Source: Paenibacillus tianjinensis (GTDB lineage: Bacteria; Bacillota; Bacilli; Paenibacillales; Paenibacillaceae). Taken from it: a stretch of DNA of 64,000 nt. A program made the position numbers and the translations under genes. Positions 16,748-26,168 of this stretch are shown in pieces; the stretch's first letter is position 1, and each line of letters begins with the position of its first letter. The stretch covers positions 3,100,001 through 3,164,000 of the forward strand of contig NZ_CP070969.1 in NCBI RefSeq assembly GCF_017086365.1, read 5' to 3'. Below the pieces are notes generated by a model. That model did not search any database. It saw only the letters and a program-made list of their open reading frames with translations, and was not told where the DNA came from.

Positions 16748-16948
16748 ATGAAGAACGAAACATTACATGTAGAAGGAATGTCTTGCGGACATTGTGTAAA
16801 AAGTGTTGAAGGAGCCGTTAAAAACATTGGGGCTGATGCAAAAGTGAACCTGGAGAAAAAGACAGTTGAGGTCGTTTTTGATGAATCTAGTGTATCCTTG
16901 GAAGCCATAAAGAATGCCATCGAAGAGCAAGGTTACGATGTCGTCTAA
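16748..16948 (+). CDS. copZ: CopZ copper chaperone
   Basis: A 66-aa single heavy-metal-associated domain with the metal loop GMSCGHC (Cys at ~13 and 16). It carries Cu(I) in the cytoplasm to CopA. It starts 25 bp after csoR behind TATGGAGG, so probably csoR-copZ is one operon. Confidence 0.95.
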   Translation: MKNETLHVEGMSCGHCVKSVEGAVKNIGADAKVNLEKKTVEVVFDESSVSLEAIKNAIEEQGYDVV

Positions 16949-16958
16949 GTCCGTAAGC

Positions 16959-16986
16959 AGCCATCGTCAAGATGGCTCCTTTTTTT
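16959..16986 (+). terminator. Terminator between copZ and copA
   Basis: Stem AGCCATC/GATGGCT followed by CC and a T run. It separates csoR-copZ from copA, which has its own operator just downstream. Confidence 0.75.
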
Positions 16987-16995
16987 CAACACAAT

Positions 16996-17015
16996 GTACC
17001 CCCTGGGGGTATGAG
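16996..17015 (+). promoter_or_regulatory. CsoR operator upstream of copA
   Basis: GTACCCCCTGGGGGTATGAG contains the palindrome TACCCCCTGGGGGTA, a CsoR-type G-tract box, 14 bp before the copA start. It puts copA under CsoR separately from csoR-copZ. Confidence 0.85.
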
Positions 17016-17028
17016 GGAGGGATAGATA

Positions 17029-19458
17029 ATGAGTTCAACGATATCTAAAAGTGAGGAGCAAACAACCTTACAGATCACAGGAATGACTTGTGCTGCTTGT
17101 GCCAACCGGATCGAGAAAGGATTAAGAAAAATGGATGGGGTGACGGAAGCAAATGTGAATTTCGCCTTGGAACGGGCGACTTTGACGTTTGATCCCAAAC
17201 GTGCAACCATTCCGCAAATGCAAGAACAGATTGAACATTTAGGCTACGGCACTGTAAAGCAAACCACGGATTTCCAAATCACTGGGATGACATGCGCCGC
17301 TTGCGCCAATCGGATTGAAAAGGGATTAAACAAAATGCCCGGTGTTGTAACGGCAAATGTTAATCTTGCCCTTGAAACAGCCCGGGTCGAGTACGACCCA
17401 GCGACTGTTACTTTGGAAGACATGCAAAAAAAGGTGGAGCAACTCGGGTATAAGGCCATGCCGAAGGAAGGGCAGCAGGACGCCTCCGCACATAAACAAA
17501 AAGAAATCTCTAAACAAAAAAGACGGTTTATCATTTCAGCCCTTCTCTCTTTACCATTACTATGGTCCATGATCAGCCACTTCTCGTTCCTATCTTGGAT
17601 TTGGATGCCTATGATTTTCATGGACCCTTGGTTCCAACTGATTTTGGCTACACCAGTTCAATTTTATATCGGTGGCCATTTCTATGTTGGTGCGTATAAA
17701 GCGCTGCGTAATAAAAGTGCCAATATGGACGTTCTGGTAGCCCTCGGGACTTCGGCAGCATACTTCTATAGCCTCTATTTGACGCTCGAATGGGTTCAAG
17801 CCGGTGCGGGGGCTCATGGACCGGAAATGTACTATGAGACCAGCTCTATCTTGATTACACTGGTCATCCTCGGGAAATTGTTCGAGGCTCTTGCCAAAGG
17901 AAGAACGTCTGAAGCGATTAAAACACTGATGGGTCTTCAAGCCAAGACGGCATTGGTTGTTCGCGATGGACAGGAAATGACTATCCCTGTCGAAGAAGTC
18001 GTGGCCGGTGACATCGTAATCGTAAAACCAGGGGAGAAAATCCCGGTTGACGGCGAGGTGGTGGAGGGGGCTTCTTCCGTAGATGAGGCTATGTTAACTG
18101 GAGAAAGCCTGCCGGTTGAGAAAAGAACGGGAGATCCTGTCATTGGTGCAACGATTAACAAGAACGGAGTACTTCGAATTCAAGCGACCAAAGTCGGAAA
18201 AGAAACGGCCCTGGCTCAGATTATTAAAGTGGTTGAAGAGGCCCAAGGTTCCAAAGCTCCTATTCAACGTGTAGCAGATGCCATTTCAGGTATATTTGTT
18301 CCGATCGTCGTAGCGATCTCGGTTCTTGCGTTTATCGCTTGGTTTGTTTGGATTACGCCAGGAGAGTTTGCAAACGCACTGGAGATTGCGATTGCGATAC
18401 TCGTCATTGCTTGTCCTTGTGCCCTGGGACTTGCGACACCGACTTCCATTATGGCAGGTTCAGGAAGAGCCGCAGAGTCGGGAATCCTGTTTAAAGGCGG
18501 TGAACACCTAGAAGCTACCCACCGCATTAATACCATCATCTTAGATAAAACCGGAACGGTGACAAAAGGCAAACCGGAACTGACTGACGTCGTGGTTTCC
18601 GGCTGGATGGAAACAGATCTGCTGGCCCTTGTCGGCGCGGCAGAGAAGAACTCCGAGCATCCTCTGGCTGAAGCTATAGTTGCTGGGATTATCGCTAAGG
18701 GTATCCAATTGCCGAGAACGGACACGTTTGAAGCGATACCTGGGCATGGTATTAAGGCAAATGTGATGGGCAAGGAAATTCTCGTGGGTACGAGAAAACT
18801 CATGGCTCAGTTTCAAGTGTCCATCAATCATGCGCAAGATCAGATGGACCAACTGGAGCAGGCAGGCAAAACAGCCATGCTGATTGCTGTAGATCGGCAG
18901 TATGCCGGTATAGTAGCGGTTGCAGATACCATTAAGGAAACCTCGGCACAGGCTGTTAAACGGCTTAATGACATGGGGATCGAAGTCATTATGATTACGG
19001 GTGATAACCATCGAACAGCTGAAGCAATTGCCAAGCAGGTTGGAATTACGCGTGTATTGGCTGAAGTTCTCCCCGAAGGTAAAGCAGATGAAGTAAAGAA
19101 ATTACAGGCTCAAGGGAAAAAAGTCGCAATGGTCGGAGACGGCATCAATGATGCTCCCGCCCTTGCCATGGCGGATATTGGAATGGCGATGGGTACAGGA
19201 ACAGATGTAGCGATGGAAGCTGCTGACGTAACTCTCATGCGAGGAGATCTCAATAGTATTCCGGATGCGATCTATATGAGTCGAAAAACGATGGGGAATA
19301 TTCGGCAAAACCTGTTCTGGGCGCTTGCGTATAATTCTATCGGTATCCCGATAGCGGCGATTGGTTTGCTTGCACCTTGGGTTGCTGGAGCAGCTATGGC
19401 ATTAAGTTCAGTTTCTGTGGTTCTGAATGCGCTTCGGTTGCAGCGTGTTAAATTGTAA
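17029..19458 (+). CDS. copA: CopA Cu(I)-exporting P1B-type ATPase
   Basis: An 809-aa copper efflux pump. Two N-terminal heavy-metal domains carry [14 protein letters not shown] (about residues 18 and 86). Eight membrane segments are expected; the transport motif Cys-Pro-Cys is at ~462-464 ([12 protein letters not shown]). The phosphorylation site is DKTGT with Asp at ~506. The HP motif is SEHPLAEAI, the hinge is [11 protein letters not shown] (~703), and the last helix carries [14 protein letters not shown]. It pumps Cu(I) out, fed by CopZ. Codon use is more GC-rich than the neighbouring tns genes, consistent with a different origin. Confidence 0.97.
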   Translation: MSSTISKSEEQTTLQITGMTCAACANRIEKGLRKMDGVTEANVNFALERATLTFDPKRATIPQMQEQIEHLGYGTVKQTTDFQITGMTCAACANRIEKGLNKMPGVVTANVNLALETARVEYDPATVTLEDMQKKVEQLGYKAMPKEGQQDASAHKQKEISKQKRRFIISALLSLPLLWSMISHFSFLSWIWMPMIFMDPWFQLILATPVQFYIGGHFYVGAYKALRNKSANMDVLVALGTSAAYFYSLYLTLEWVQAGAGAHGPEMYYETSSILITLVILGKLFEALAKGRTSEAIKTLMGLQAKTALVVRDGQEMTIPVEEVVAGDIVIVKPGEKIPVDGEVVEGASSVDEAMLTGESLPVEKRTGDPVIGATINKNGVLRIQATKVGKETALAQIIKVVEEAQGSKAPIQRVADAISGIFVPIVVAISVLAFIAWFVWITPGEFANALEIAIAILVIACPCALGLATPTSIMAGSGRAAESGILFKGGEHLEATHRINTIILDKTGTVTKGKPELTDVVVSGWMETDLLALVGAAEKNSEHPLAEAIVAGIIAKGIQLPRTDTFEAIPGHGIKANVMGKEILVGTRKLMAQFQVSINHAQDQMDQLEQAGKTAMLIAVDRQYAGIVAVADTIKETSAQAVKRLNDMGIEVIMITGDNHRTAEAIAKQVGITRVLAEVLPEGKADEVKKLQAQGKKVAMVGDGINDAPALAMADIGMAMGTGTDVAMEAADVTLMRGDLNSIPDAIYMSRKTMGNIRQNLFWALAYNSIGIPIAAIGLLAPWVAGAAMALSSVSVVLNALRLQRVKL

Positions 19459-19475
19459 ACTTATTGTATTATATT

Positions 19476-19550
19476 GGGGAGAAGAGAAGAAGGGTATAAT
19501 CCAATAATGGATCATGCCCTTTCAATCGTCTCCCCTTATCATTTTTTAAC
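19476..19550 (+). terminator. Probable terminator after copA
   Basis: A long imperfect hairpin with outer arms GGGGAGA/TCTCCCC and an inner AGGGTAT/ATGCCCT pair, followed by a T-rich stretch. Confidence 0.55.
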
Positions 19551-20500
19551 AACTACACTTTGAGGTTGTAATGTGGTGTGATCTACCTAACGTATTGCTT
19601 TTTTCGAATCTAACGAAGGGTAAATCTATTCTATAACCATCCTCACTACATTGGTCACCGTACATTGTACGTTCAAACAACACGATCAGGAGTAAGTACG
19701 TATAAATCTTCAAACTGTTCTCAAAAATATTCTCATACAAGCAGCATGAGTATTTGTATTATCACCGTAATTTGGAGCACTATTTCAAAACGAAAGTCCG
19801 GTTGTTTACGCAAACATACCCTATGGAGACCCGTTATATTTAGCGAGAGTCCTTTGAAAAAAATAAATCGAACGGTTTTTCTATGGGTTCAACACCTTAC
19901 GAGGAATATGGCAGTGCCCCTTCGGATTACGTTAGGATTACCCCTCTGGGATCGAAATCAAATCACTTTTGATTTTAAAGAGAGGCCAATCCCAGTTTCC
20001 CTCTTTCTGAGATATTTCCCGTTGAGGTGGCCCATGGTTAACTGTTCGGCATAAGCGAAAAAATGCTAGTTGTCAATGAGCACATTCTCATATGTTGCTG
20101 GCCGATACTGAGGTCTGCGGTCAGAAACCACTATACATAAAATAGAATGACGAGGCATGGCGCTGTTTGTCGTGCATGGCATTCATAAAGTGTATTTCAA
20201 TCAGGGAATCATTTGCCCTGTAAGCTAATAAGCTGTTTTTACTAATTCATCGTTATCTGCGATTCTAACACCTTTTAGGAATGTCTTTAGCATCTTACCG
20301 ATGAGATTTTAAGCTATTATCCCCTAGATAGCTCAAGTTCGTAGTAAATCAAAGGTAATGCTTGGATTCGTTAATCTGAGTACGTATAACTCTGGATCAT
20401 AGAGCAATTCAATCGCATTATTAGAAAGCGGAGTCTCCGGACGTGTACGTGTATATATTTGGTCTTTATTTAGATAATAACTAACGATCAAACAACATTC
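19551..20500. other. About 950 bp with no supported gene
   Basis: Open frames here are short, lack ribosome sites and show no recognisable protein. One stretch (about 19800-19990) has broken, protein-like reading in two frames, suggesting a decayed gene, but no family can be named. No repeats or RNA structures stand out. Confidence 0.5.
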
Positions 20501-20526
20501 AAATAATGAAAAGAGAGGGAATGAAA

Positions 20527-20877
20527 ATGTTACTTGCCAACTCCGCTACTCCAAAGCACTATACGCATTGTATTGAAGCCTGCCTAAAATGTGCACAGGC
20601 TTGCGAAGAATGTTTTTCAGCATGCCTAAAAGAGACTGATGTTCAAGCAAGAACCTCAATGATCAAGATGCTGAACGATTGCGCAGAAATCTGCCTTCAG
20701 GCAGCTCAATTAATGAGCAGAGACAGTATGTTTGCGAAGGCAAGTTGCGAGCTGTGTGCCATGGTTTGCGAAGCATGCGCCAAAGATTGTGAAGCGTTTA
20801 AAGATGCCCATTGTCAAGAATGCGCAAAATTCTGCCGCGAATGTGCAGAAGCTTGCCGGCAGATGGCAAGAGCGTAA
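20527..20877 (+). CDS. Csp-like Cys-rich four-helix copper-storage protein (first copy)
   Basis: A 116-aa protein of the Csp/DUF326 family, four-helix bundles whose inner face is lined with Cys to hold many Cu(I) ions. Cys pairs in C-x3-C spacing run along the helices: IEACLKCAQACEECFSACL, NDCAEICLQ, CELCAMVCEACAKDC, CQECAKFCRECAEACR. There is no signal peptide, so it is cytosolic. ATG 20527 suits the AGAGGGA site; 20521 is an alternative. A paralogue is at 32891-33223. Likely buffers copper that escapes CopZ/CopA. Confidence 0.88.
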   Translation: MLLANSATPKHYTHCIEACLKCAQACEECFSACLKETDVQARTSMIKMLNDCAEICLQAAQLMSRDSMFAKASCELCAMVCEACAKDCEAFKDAHCQECAKFCRECAEACRQMARA

Positions 20878-20897
20878 CGAGTGCAATGAAACATCGA

Positions 20898-20936
20898 GCA
20901 GGAGTATCTCGAATTCAAGAGATACCCTGCTTTTTT
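20898..20936 (+). terminator. Terminator after first csp-like gene
   Basis: Near-perfect stem GCAGGAGTATCTC/GAGATACCCTGC with one bulge, then six T. Confidence 0.88.
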
Positions 20937-21031
20937 AGGTTAGGTGTATTGGTGTGCATCGGATTTTATTTAAGCAGTTGGAGGGTGTTTTCTCCCTTAT
21001 GAGCAAAATCACACACAAAACTCAAATAAAG

Positions 21032-21048
21032 AACACGAATCTTACATA
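21032..21048 (+). promoter_or_regulatory. Phased direct repeat upstream of small ORF
   Basis: AACACG at 21032 and TACATA at 21043 are 11 bp apart, like the pairs at 10321, 30063 and 30393. A weaker member of the proposed shared regulator box. Confidence 0.3.
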
Positions 21049-21113
21049 TTAATCTCTTAAAATAAAGTCAATCAAAGATTACACATTTAAGAATTCAGAG
21101 GAGGAATAAGGCA

Positions 21114-21299
21114 ATGGCATGGTCATGGAATCGGGTATATATAGTGCCGTTAAGTATAGGATCGGTTTTGTTTGGGGAAAAGACAGTGAATAAAGTAATC
21201 TCTAAACAAATAGAAACGGATTGGACCATTCACGCAGACTATTTCGAGGCAGCGGTACAGAATGAACAATTAAAACGAGAACTTTCCAGCTTACGCTAA
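21114..21299 (+). CDS. Small protein of unknown function
   Basis: A 61-aa protein, MAWSWNRVYIVPLSIGSVLF at the N-terminus, with one hydrophobic stretch (~8-20) and a charged helical C-terminus. It has a strong ribosome site (GAGGAGGAAT) and its own terminator, so it is probably real. It resembles in build the 63-aa protein at 30135 (short membrane segment, then a coiled-coil-like tail). No family is recognised. Confidence 0.6.
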   Translation: MAWSWNRVYIVPLSIGSVLFGEKTVNKVISKQIETDWTIHADYFEAAVQNEQLKRELSSLR

Positions 21300-21325
21300 G
21301 TTTTATAAAATGATCATTATGAAAA

Positions 21326-21353
21326 AAGGAACTGATCCCATCAGTTCCTTTTT
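21326..21353 (+). terminator. Terminator after 61-aa gene
   Basis: Stem AAGGAACTGA/TCAGTTCCTT with a T run on the plus strand and an A run before it; may work in both directions, ending the minus-strand nuclease gene too. Confidence 0.85.
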
Positions 21354-21455
21354 GCTTTAACAAGTACAGATGTTCGAAATGGCGTCGAGCGCTTCAACCG
21401 ATTTTCCGTATTTGCACATGGCGTTACAGTCATTTCGTAAATCCGAAAAACGAAT

Positions 21456-22613
21456 TTATGAGATAGGGCCGCACTGCGTTCGTTGCAAAGAAGGACGAAG
21501 CAGTTGTGCACGCACTTCTTTTTCCCGTTTATCCGGGCAAATCAGATACAACCTGGACGTTGCATTTCCTACGGATAATGATAAGTCATGCAGTCTGAGA
21601 ATGCCGGAGTAGATGGAGGTGCTCTTTTCAACTTCAAATCCCGATACAATCTCATTATGTTCATTGAGCCAAAGAACATCGATAAAAGCGATTGTATCCG
21701 CAATAGATTTAGGGAGATCCATGGCTGGAAATACAGAAAGAGAATACCGCCCTAGAGGCTCGTCCTGCCATTGTCTCTGATGATCGTTCTGGGCGATCCA
21801 GACGTTATAGCCAAAGGACTGACCCAGTCTCGCCAAATACAGCTGCATTTCGGAATGTTCACTTTCTTCGTTAGTATCATTCAGCACCTCCAGATGTCGC
21901 TTATACCGCCCCTTCTCGCGTTTCTTTTCCTCTTCTTGAAGAAAAGCCTCCGCATTCCCGCTAACAATCAAGCGCCCGGTGCCTATTTCAAACAGCAAGC
22001 CGGAAATGGCACCCAGGTCCTTGGATAAGGATGAGCGGTAGGCAGTGTTGATATCCAGCAATGTCTCACGCATCTCCAAGTAAGCCGGCCAGGAGCCGAG
22101 CTTTATCTTACGATCCAGCAGGGAGTTAAACCCATTCACGATAGCTGTATTGAATGGGGGGAAAAGCGTAGGATGCAAAAAATACATAATATTAGCTACT
22201 GCAGGACCAAGGCCTTTGATATGGTATTGATCCAGTTTCACGATCTCAGTCAACAATTGTTTTTCGTCAGAGGCTTGTAACACGGCCTTCAAAAAACGGC
22301 CAAAAGCCAGCTGGTTCTCTTCATTTTCATAAATGTCGGGAATACGCAGTTTAGGTTTCCAGTAAAACGCGTGTGCAGCACCTTCAAAAACTTGTTTTTG
22401 TTCACAAATCGCCGCAAGAACATCCTCCAGTGGAGAGCCCTTAAAGTCGTTTCCAAAAACTCGTGCCTCAATCGCTTTTATAACATCGTTCACACCGGTT
22501 TTAATGGTCCGAAAAGCCTTTAACCGATCGCTGTTGTTTAAAAACCAGGTGTGGTATACCGATTCCTGATCCGATTTATAATCCAAAATAAGCTGCTGTA
22601 ACTCTCGGTTCAT
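21456..22613 (-). CDS. HhH-containing protein with a PD-(D/E)xK-like nuclease region
   Basis: A 385-aa protein. Residues ~100-215 look like a DNA-glycosylase-type helical region with a hairpin motif, HIKGLGPAVANIMYFLHP, and a following FPPFNTAIVNGFN. The C-terminal part (~255-385) has a nuclease-like signature: FIDVLWLNEHNEIVSGFEVE then KSTSIYSGILRLHDL, where Asp, Glu and Lys are spaced as in a PD-(D/E)xK core. It could be a restriction-like or repair nuclease. Lone minus-strand gene among copper genes. ATG at 22613; no strong family name can be given. Confidence 0.6.
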   Translation of the reverse strand: MNRELQQLILDYKSDQESVYHTWFLNNSDRLKAFRTIKTGVNDVIKAIEARVFGNDFKGSPLEDVLAAICEQKQVFEGAAHAFYWKPKLRIPDIYENEENQLAFGRFLKAVLQASDEKQLLTEIVKLDQYHIKGLGPAVANIMYFLHPTLFPPFNTAIVNGFNSLLDRKIKLGSWPAYLEMRETLLDINTAYRSSLSKDLGAISGLLFEIGTGRLIVSGNAEAFLQEEEKKREKGRYKRHLEVLNDTNEESEHSEMQLYLARLGQSFGYNVWIAQNDHQRQWQDEPLGRYSLSVFPAMDLPKSIADTIAFIDVLWLNEHNEIVSGFEVEKSTSIYSGILRLHDLSLSVGNATSRLYLICPDKREKEVRAQLLRPSLQRTQCGPIS

Positions 22614-22804
22614 GTCGAAGTCGCCCCCATATTCAAATCATATCTAGGATTATAATGTCGATTTAACAGAGTTGCTGTGCGATTTGTTCGTTATAAAAAC
22701 ATGTTATGCCCATCAATTCTACATACTTTCCCCAAAGTCAGTTGGTATCCTTAGGCTACATCAAAGAAAACAAATAACATTAATATTAAAGGAGGTGAAA
22801 AAGG

Positions 22805-23692
22805 TTGAAAGCATTACGCAGCACGATTGGCTTCCTTCTCCTTGTCATCATTGTAGCAAGTTTAGGTTATATCGGTTGGTATGCCAACGATAAAGGGTTA
22901 ATCTCGTGGAACAGGCAAAGTACCTCGACAACAAATTCGAATGTCCATAATCAGCATTCGGTATCCGCTGCACCCGAAGGAACATCCACTAACCCAGTCA
23001 CCACGCTGAGGGAAAGAGTATCTGCAGCCCAGCAATCGATGAAACAAATGGCTACCAATATGATGGCGTATCCGTCAGAAGCCGTATTAAATGGGTCTTC
23101 TGTTAACGACGGTGAAACAGGAGGAAATGCCTCACAACAAGCGGTGCCTGGATCGATTCAAGTTCAAAAGGGCATCTACTCCTTATCAGAAAGTGTGTAT
23201 TTATTAGCACAGCTGGAGCAAACACTGGATAATGGAATGGGGTTTACTGAATCGTCAAACCCGACGTATGAAACGTATCAGTTCCGTTATAACCTGCTGC
23301 TACAAAGCCAAAAAACGCTTAGCGAGGTGAATACAAAGCTCAATGAAGCTAAGAATGGTATTCTCTTAAACGGAACAGGAATGATGGGTAGCCATAATAT
23401 GCAGGAAACGAGTAAAGCCATCTATGATATGGCGCAGACGGTGATGGGTATAACTAGTTTGAATCAGTGGGTGGAGCAGCAGATTCAACAAACCGTCTCA
23501 CAAGCCCAGAATGTGTTGGCCGCGAGTACCTCCAATCAAGACAGCAGCATCTTCAATAGACTTGGAACCCCAAGTCTCATGATCCTAATCGTGGGTATCT
23601 TTACAATTTTGTTGGTAGTCGCTCTCGTTGGCGTGATCGGCAGTATACTAACCCCCCGTCCGGAAACGGCCAGTGCCGAAAATCACCTTTAA
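22805..23692 (+). CDS. Membrane-anchored protein, first gene of copper-related membrane operon
   Basis: A 295-aa protein. TTG start behind a near-perfect AAAGGAGGTGA. TM1 ~5-27, then a long outside region (30-255) with helical, Gln/Met-containing stretches (AAQQSMKQMATNMMAYPSEA; NGTGMMGSHNMQETSKAIYD), and a second TM ~257-283. The start of six consecutive genes (22805-26082) that all encode Met-rich membrane proteins and have tight spacing. No domain is recognised. A role in periplasm-side copper sensing or electron transfer is inferred from the neighbours. Confidence 0.72.
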   Translation: MKALRSTIGFLLLVIIVASLGYIGWYANDKGLISWNRQSTSTTNSNVHNQHSVSAAPEGTSTNPVTTLRERVSAAQQSMKQMATNMMAYPSEAVLNGSSVNDGETGGNASQQAVPGSIQVQKGIYSLSESVYLLAQLEQTLDNGMGFTESSNPTYETYQFRYNLLLQSQKTLSEVNTKLNEAKNGILLNGTGMMGSHNMQETSKAIYDMAQTVMGITSLNQWVEQQIQQTVSQAQNVLAASTSNQDSSIFNRLGTPSLMILIVGIFTILLVVALVGVIGSILTPRPETASAENHL

Positions 23693-23709
23693 CTTAAGGA
23701 GGAAGTAAA

Positions 23710-24285
23710 ATGATGGATATGAATATGTCCGGAGGAACGCAAGGAACGCTGAACTACATCGGAAATTATCAAGGGATGGAAATGGAAGGCGTTTCAAGTA
23801 CGGGAAGCATCATTTCCGGCATTCTGGGAACGGTGACCCAACTGCTTTTAGTGGCTCTGATTCTCAGTCTGGTGGTTGGACTCGCCATTTGGGTGAAAAA
23901 CAAGTACTTTAAGGAATCCTATAGTAGAGCGAAGACCGTAGTCGGAAATGATCCTATGCTTAAGACCATTTTCGTTCTGGCAACTACGCTTATTGGTGTC
24001 ATAGTTGTGCTGTATCTGCTGGGCATCGTACTGAATGGCGGATTTAATGCTGGTGGAATGGGCATTGTAGGTTCTTGGAGTGTAGCCGGCATATTAACGT
24101 TTTTTGTAAAACTGCTGACTATTCTGTTTGTGATCGCTTTGATTGCCTTCCTATATAACTATGTTAAGCAAAATGTAAGCCAGTCTACAATCAATGCAAC
24201 GAATGGTGCGGTTCTCACAGCAGGTGTGGAACCAAAAACGAATCGGACAGATGTAACGCCGGAAGGCGAAACGAAAAAAGACTAA
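23710..24285 (+). CDS. Three-TM membrane protein with Met-rich N-terminus
   Basis: A 191-aa protein starting MMDMNMSGGTQG. TM segments at ~35-60, ~85-112 and ~122-152; a Gly/Met loop (NGGFNAGGMGIVGS) lies between TM2 and TM3, and the tail is hydrophilic. It starts 17 bp after the previous gene behind AAGGAGG. Not recognised; the Met and Gly content matches neighbours. Confidence 0.7.
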   Translation: MMDMNMSGGTQGTLNYIGNYQGMEMEGVSSTGSIISGILGTVTQLLLVALILSLVVGLAIWVKNKYFKESYSRAKTVVGNDPMLKTIFVLATTLIGVIVVLYLLGIVLNGGFNAGGMGIVGSWSVAGILTFFVKLLTILFVIALIAFLYNYVKQNVSQSTINATNGAVLTAGVEPKTNRTDVTPEGETKKD

Positions 24286-24306
24286 ATGAATCGCAGGTGA
24301 TCGTTT

Positions 24307-24771
24307 ATGAAGTTTGATTTTATCCTCCATTGGCTCTGGGCGCTGGTATTCTCGGTACTGGCCCTTAGTGGAATCGCTATGGCTGGAGCCAAGTATGGCT
24401 GGTTGATGCAATATGATATCGCGATGGCGGATATCGTACACCGGATAGCGGCTATCGTGTATGTACTGCTCACTTTCATTGTGATGATGTACGAGATCAT
24501 CCGCATTCTTCGCCGGGATAAAACCAAAAAGCCTTGGCTTGTGTTCGGACCATCCGGGTATGGACTGTTCACCTTCATCACAACACTCATCTTCATCATT
24601 ACCGGTGCGATGATTTGGCTCTTTATGGACAGCAATCATGCAGCTACCGCGTTTTCACTTTGGATTCATGAAAAACTGACTTATCTGGCTGTAGCAAGCG
24701 TGATATGGCACATTTACATGAAAACCCATGCGCTAACATGGCCTAAAAAAAGGGCTGCAAAACCTAAATAA
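24307..24771 (+). CDS. Cytochrome b561-like four-helix membrane protein
   Basis: A 154-aa protein with four membrane helices. His residues fall where di-haem b-type cytochromes bind haem: FILHWLWA, DIVHRIAAI, SLWIHEKLTY, VIWHIYMKTH. The pattern resembles the gamma subunit of formate dehydrogenase or hydrogenase cytochrome b. It could pass electrons across the membrane, perhaps to keep exported copper in one redox state together with the oxidase at 26169; that is inference. AGGTGATC precedes ATG 24307. Confidence 0.78.
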   Translation: MKFDFILHWLWALVFSVLALSGIAMAGAKYGWLMQYDIAMADIVHRIAAIVYVLLTFIVMMYEIIRILRRDKTKKPWLVFGPSGYGLFTFITTLIFIITGAMIWLFMDSNHAATAFSLWIHEKLTYLAVASVIWHIYMKTHALTWPKKRAAKPK

Positions 24772-24801
24772 TGATTGCTCAAGGGAGAGAGGGCCTTTAT
24801 C

Positions 24802-25101
24802 ATGTGGATGCAAAAAAAGTGGTTCAAGCTATTCATCTGGTTTGTAACCACCTCGTTCTTCTTCGCTCTTGCCGCCATACTCATTTCCATGTTCAGGTTT
24901 GGACCAACAGAACAAGAGGTGATGCAGTTTATGATGGGCATGATGAAGGCCATGGATTCCTCTCTGATGGGGCTGTCGATGCAAGTGAAAGAGGACACAA
25001 ACATACACAGTCTAATGAACCAGAGCATCGCTTTTGCCTTTCCGTTATTGTCTATAAGTATAGCGGCTGGAGTGTACGTACGGTGCAGAAGAAAGGTGTA
25101 A
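24802..25101 (+). CDS. Small two-TM membrane protein
   Basis: A 99-aa protein with TM ~10-32 and ~72-92 and a Met-rich outer loop (VMQFMMGMMKAMDSSLMGLS). ATG 24802 is chosen because GGGAGAGAGG lies just upstream. Part of the same operon. No family recognised. Confidence 0.62.
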   Translation: MWMQKKWFKLFIWFVTTSFFFALAAILISMFRFGPTEQEVMQFMMGMMKAMDSSLMGLSMQVKEDTNIHSLMNQSIAFAFPLLSISIAAGVYVRCRRKV

Positions 25102-25105
25102 AACC

Positions 25106-25483
25106 ATGTTTAAAAAGCAGAAAATGCCGTTCTGGCAACTCACCGCCGTTTTTGCTGTCATTTCGGTGCTCGTGGTTGCCCTATCCTGGGGAAACCGCAC
25201 GGAGAATGCAGCTCAAATGGACACATCTATGGCCGATATGATGAAGAGCGAAAGTTTATCCAACGCTACGATCCCTGATCTGTTTACATACGAAGGGATT
25301 GCAGCAGGCGCGGGGAATGGGAACAGCCAGCATGAGGGCCACCATGATCAACAGGGAAAACTGTATACCATCCATATCGTTACCACTGCGTTGCTTCTTC
25401 TAACAATGCCAATGATTATTGCCGGAGCAGTATTTCTAGCGATCGTATGGCCGAAGCCGTTAAACGGGAGGAAGAGGAAATGA
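25106..25483 (+). CDS. Two-TM membrane protein with Met/His loop
   Basis: A 125-aa protein with TM ~10-30 and ~88-113; the outer loop contains MDTSMADMMKSESL and NSQHEGHHDQQ, likely metal-contacting. The start is only 4 bp after the previous stop, and it overlaps the next gene by 4 bp, indicating coupled translation. Unknown family. Confidence 0.65.
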   Translation: MFKKQKMPFWQLTAVFAVISVLVVALSWGNRTENAAQMDTSMADMMKSESLSNATIPDLFTYEGIAAGAGNGNSQHEGHHDQQGKLYTIHIVTTALLLLTMPMIIAGAVFLAIVWPKPLNGRKRK

Positions 25484-26082
25484 ATGTTCTAGGTTCATTT
25501 GGCAATCTGTACATGGCCATTTTACTGATCTTGCTTTCAGCCGGGCTCATTTTTACTGTCTATGAGATGGTAAAAAAAACAGTTGGCTATATCAGCGAGA
25601 GCCGGGGGCAAAAAGGAACTACAACTTCTAGCAAATTTGGAGGAATGACAATAATGAAAAGTAGTGGTTGGTTAAAATTAGCGGTATTTTCGTTTTTCGG
25701 ACTTATCATTTCTGTAGTACTGCTCAATGTAACAAATCCGACTGCAGCATCTTCTACAAATGATCAACATAGTCTGCACGTAAACGGTACTGCAAACGCG
25801 ACAGGTACGATGGGGAATATGAGCGGGACGGTGAATGGAACGGTCAACGGGACGGTCAACATGGACCAGATGAATGAAGTGATGCAGCGCATGAATCAGC
25901 TTCAGCAAGATATGATGATGATGCAGCAGCAATATATGAACGGTATGCAGTCACAATCCAACATGAATATGGGGTCGTCCGGCGGTATGAGCGGTTCTGG
26001 AGGTATGATGGATGATGATATGGATATGAACATGGGCGGCAGTAGCGGAAGCAGCAGCAGCGGCGGCATGGGCATGATGTAA
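25480..26082 (+). CDS. Met-rich, low-complexity membrane-anchored protein
   Basis: A 200-aa protein. ATG 25480 lies behind GGGAGGAAGAGG. TM ~8-28 and ~65-85. The outer C-terminus is low complexity: NGTVNGTVNGTVNMDQMNEV, then MNQLQQDMMMMQQQYMNGMQ, then Gly/Ser/Met/Asp repeats to the end. Such Met/Asp clusters usually bind Cu(I) or Ag(I). Last gene of the operon, followed by a strong terminator. Internal GTV-NGT repeats show replication slippage. Confidence 0.72.
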   Translation: MNVLGSFGNLYMAILLILLSAGLIFTVYEMVKKTVGYISESRGQKGTTTSSKFGGMTIMKSSGWLKLAVFSFFGLIISVVLLNVTNPTAASSTNDQHSLHVNGTANATGTMGNMSGTVNGTVNGTVNMDQMNEVMQRMNQLQQDMMMMQQQYMNGMQSQSNMNMGSSGGMSGSGGMMDDDMDMNMGGSSGSSSSGGMGMM

Positions 26083-26097
26083 TTTAAGCGGGAACGG

Positions 26098-26135
26098 AGC
26101 AGCGTTCGTCTTTATTGACCGAACGCTGCTTTTTT
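26098..26135 (+). terminator. Terminator of the membrane operon
   Basis: Stem AGCAGCGTTCG/CGAACGCTGCT, 11 perfect pairs, then T run. Confidence 0.92.
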
Positions 26136-26168
26136 AAATCATCTATCTTTGAATAGGAGGAAGACAGA

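Noticed and set aside
18264..19308. Several long minus-strand frames within copA
   Set aside because: Antisense shadows of a clear P-type ATPase gene.
24771..25241. 156-aa frame overlapping the 99-aa and 125-aa membrane genes
   Set aside because: Wrong frame; the shorter genes have ribosome sites and membrane segments.
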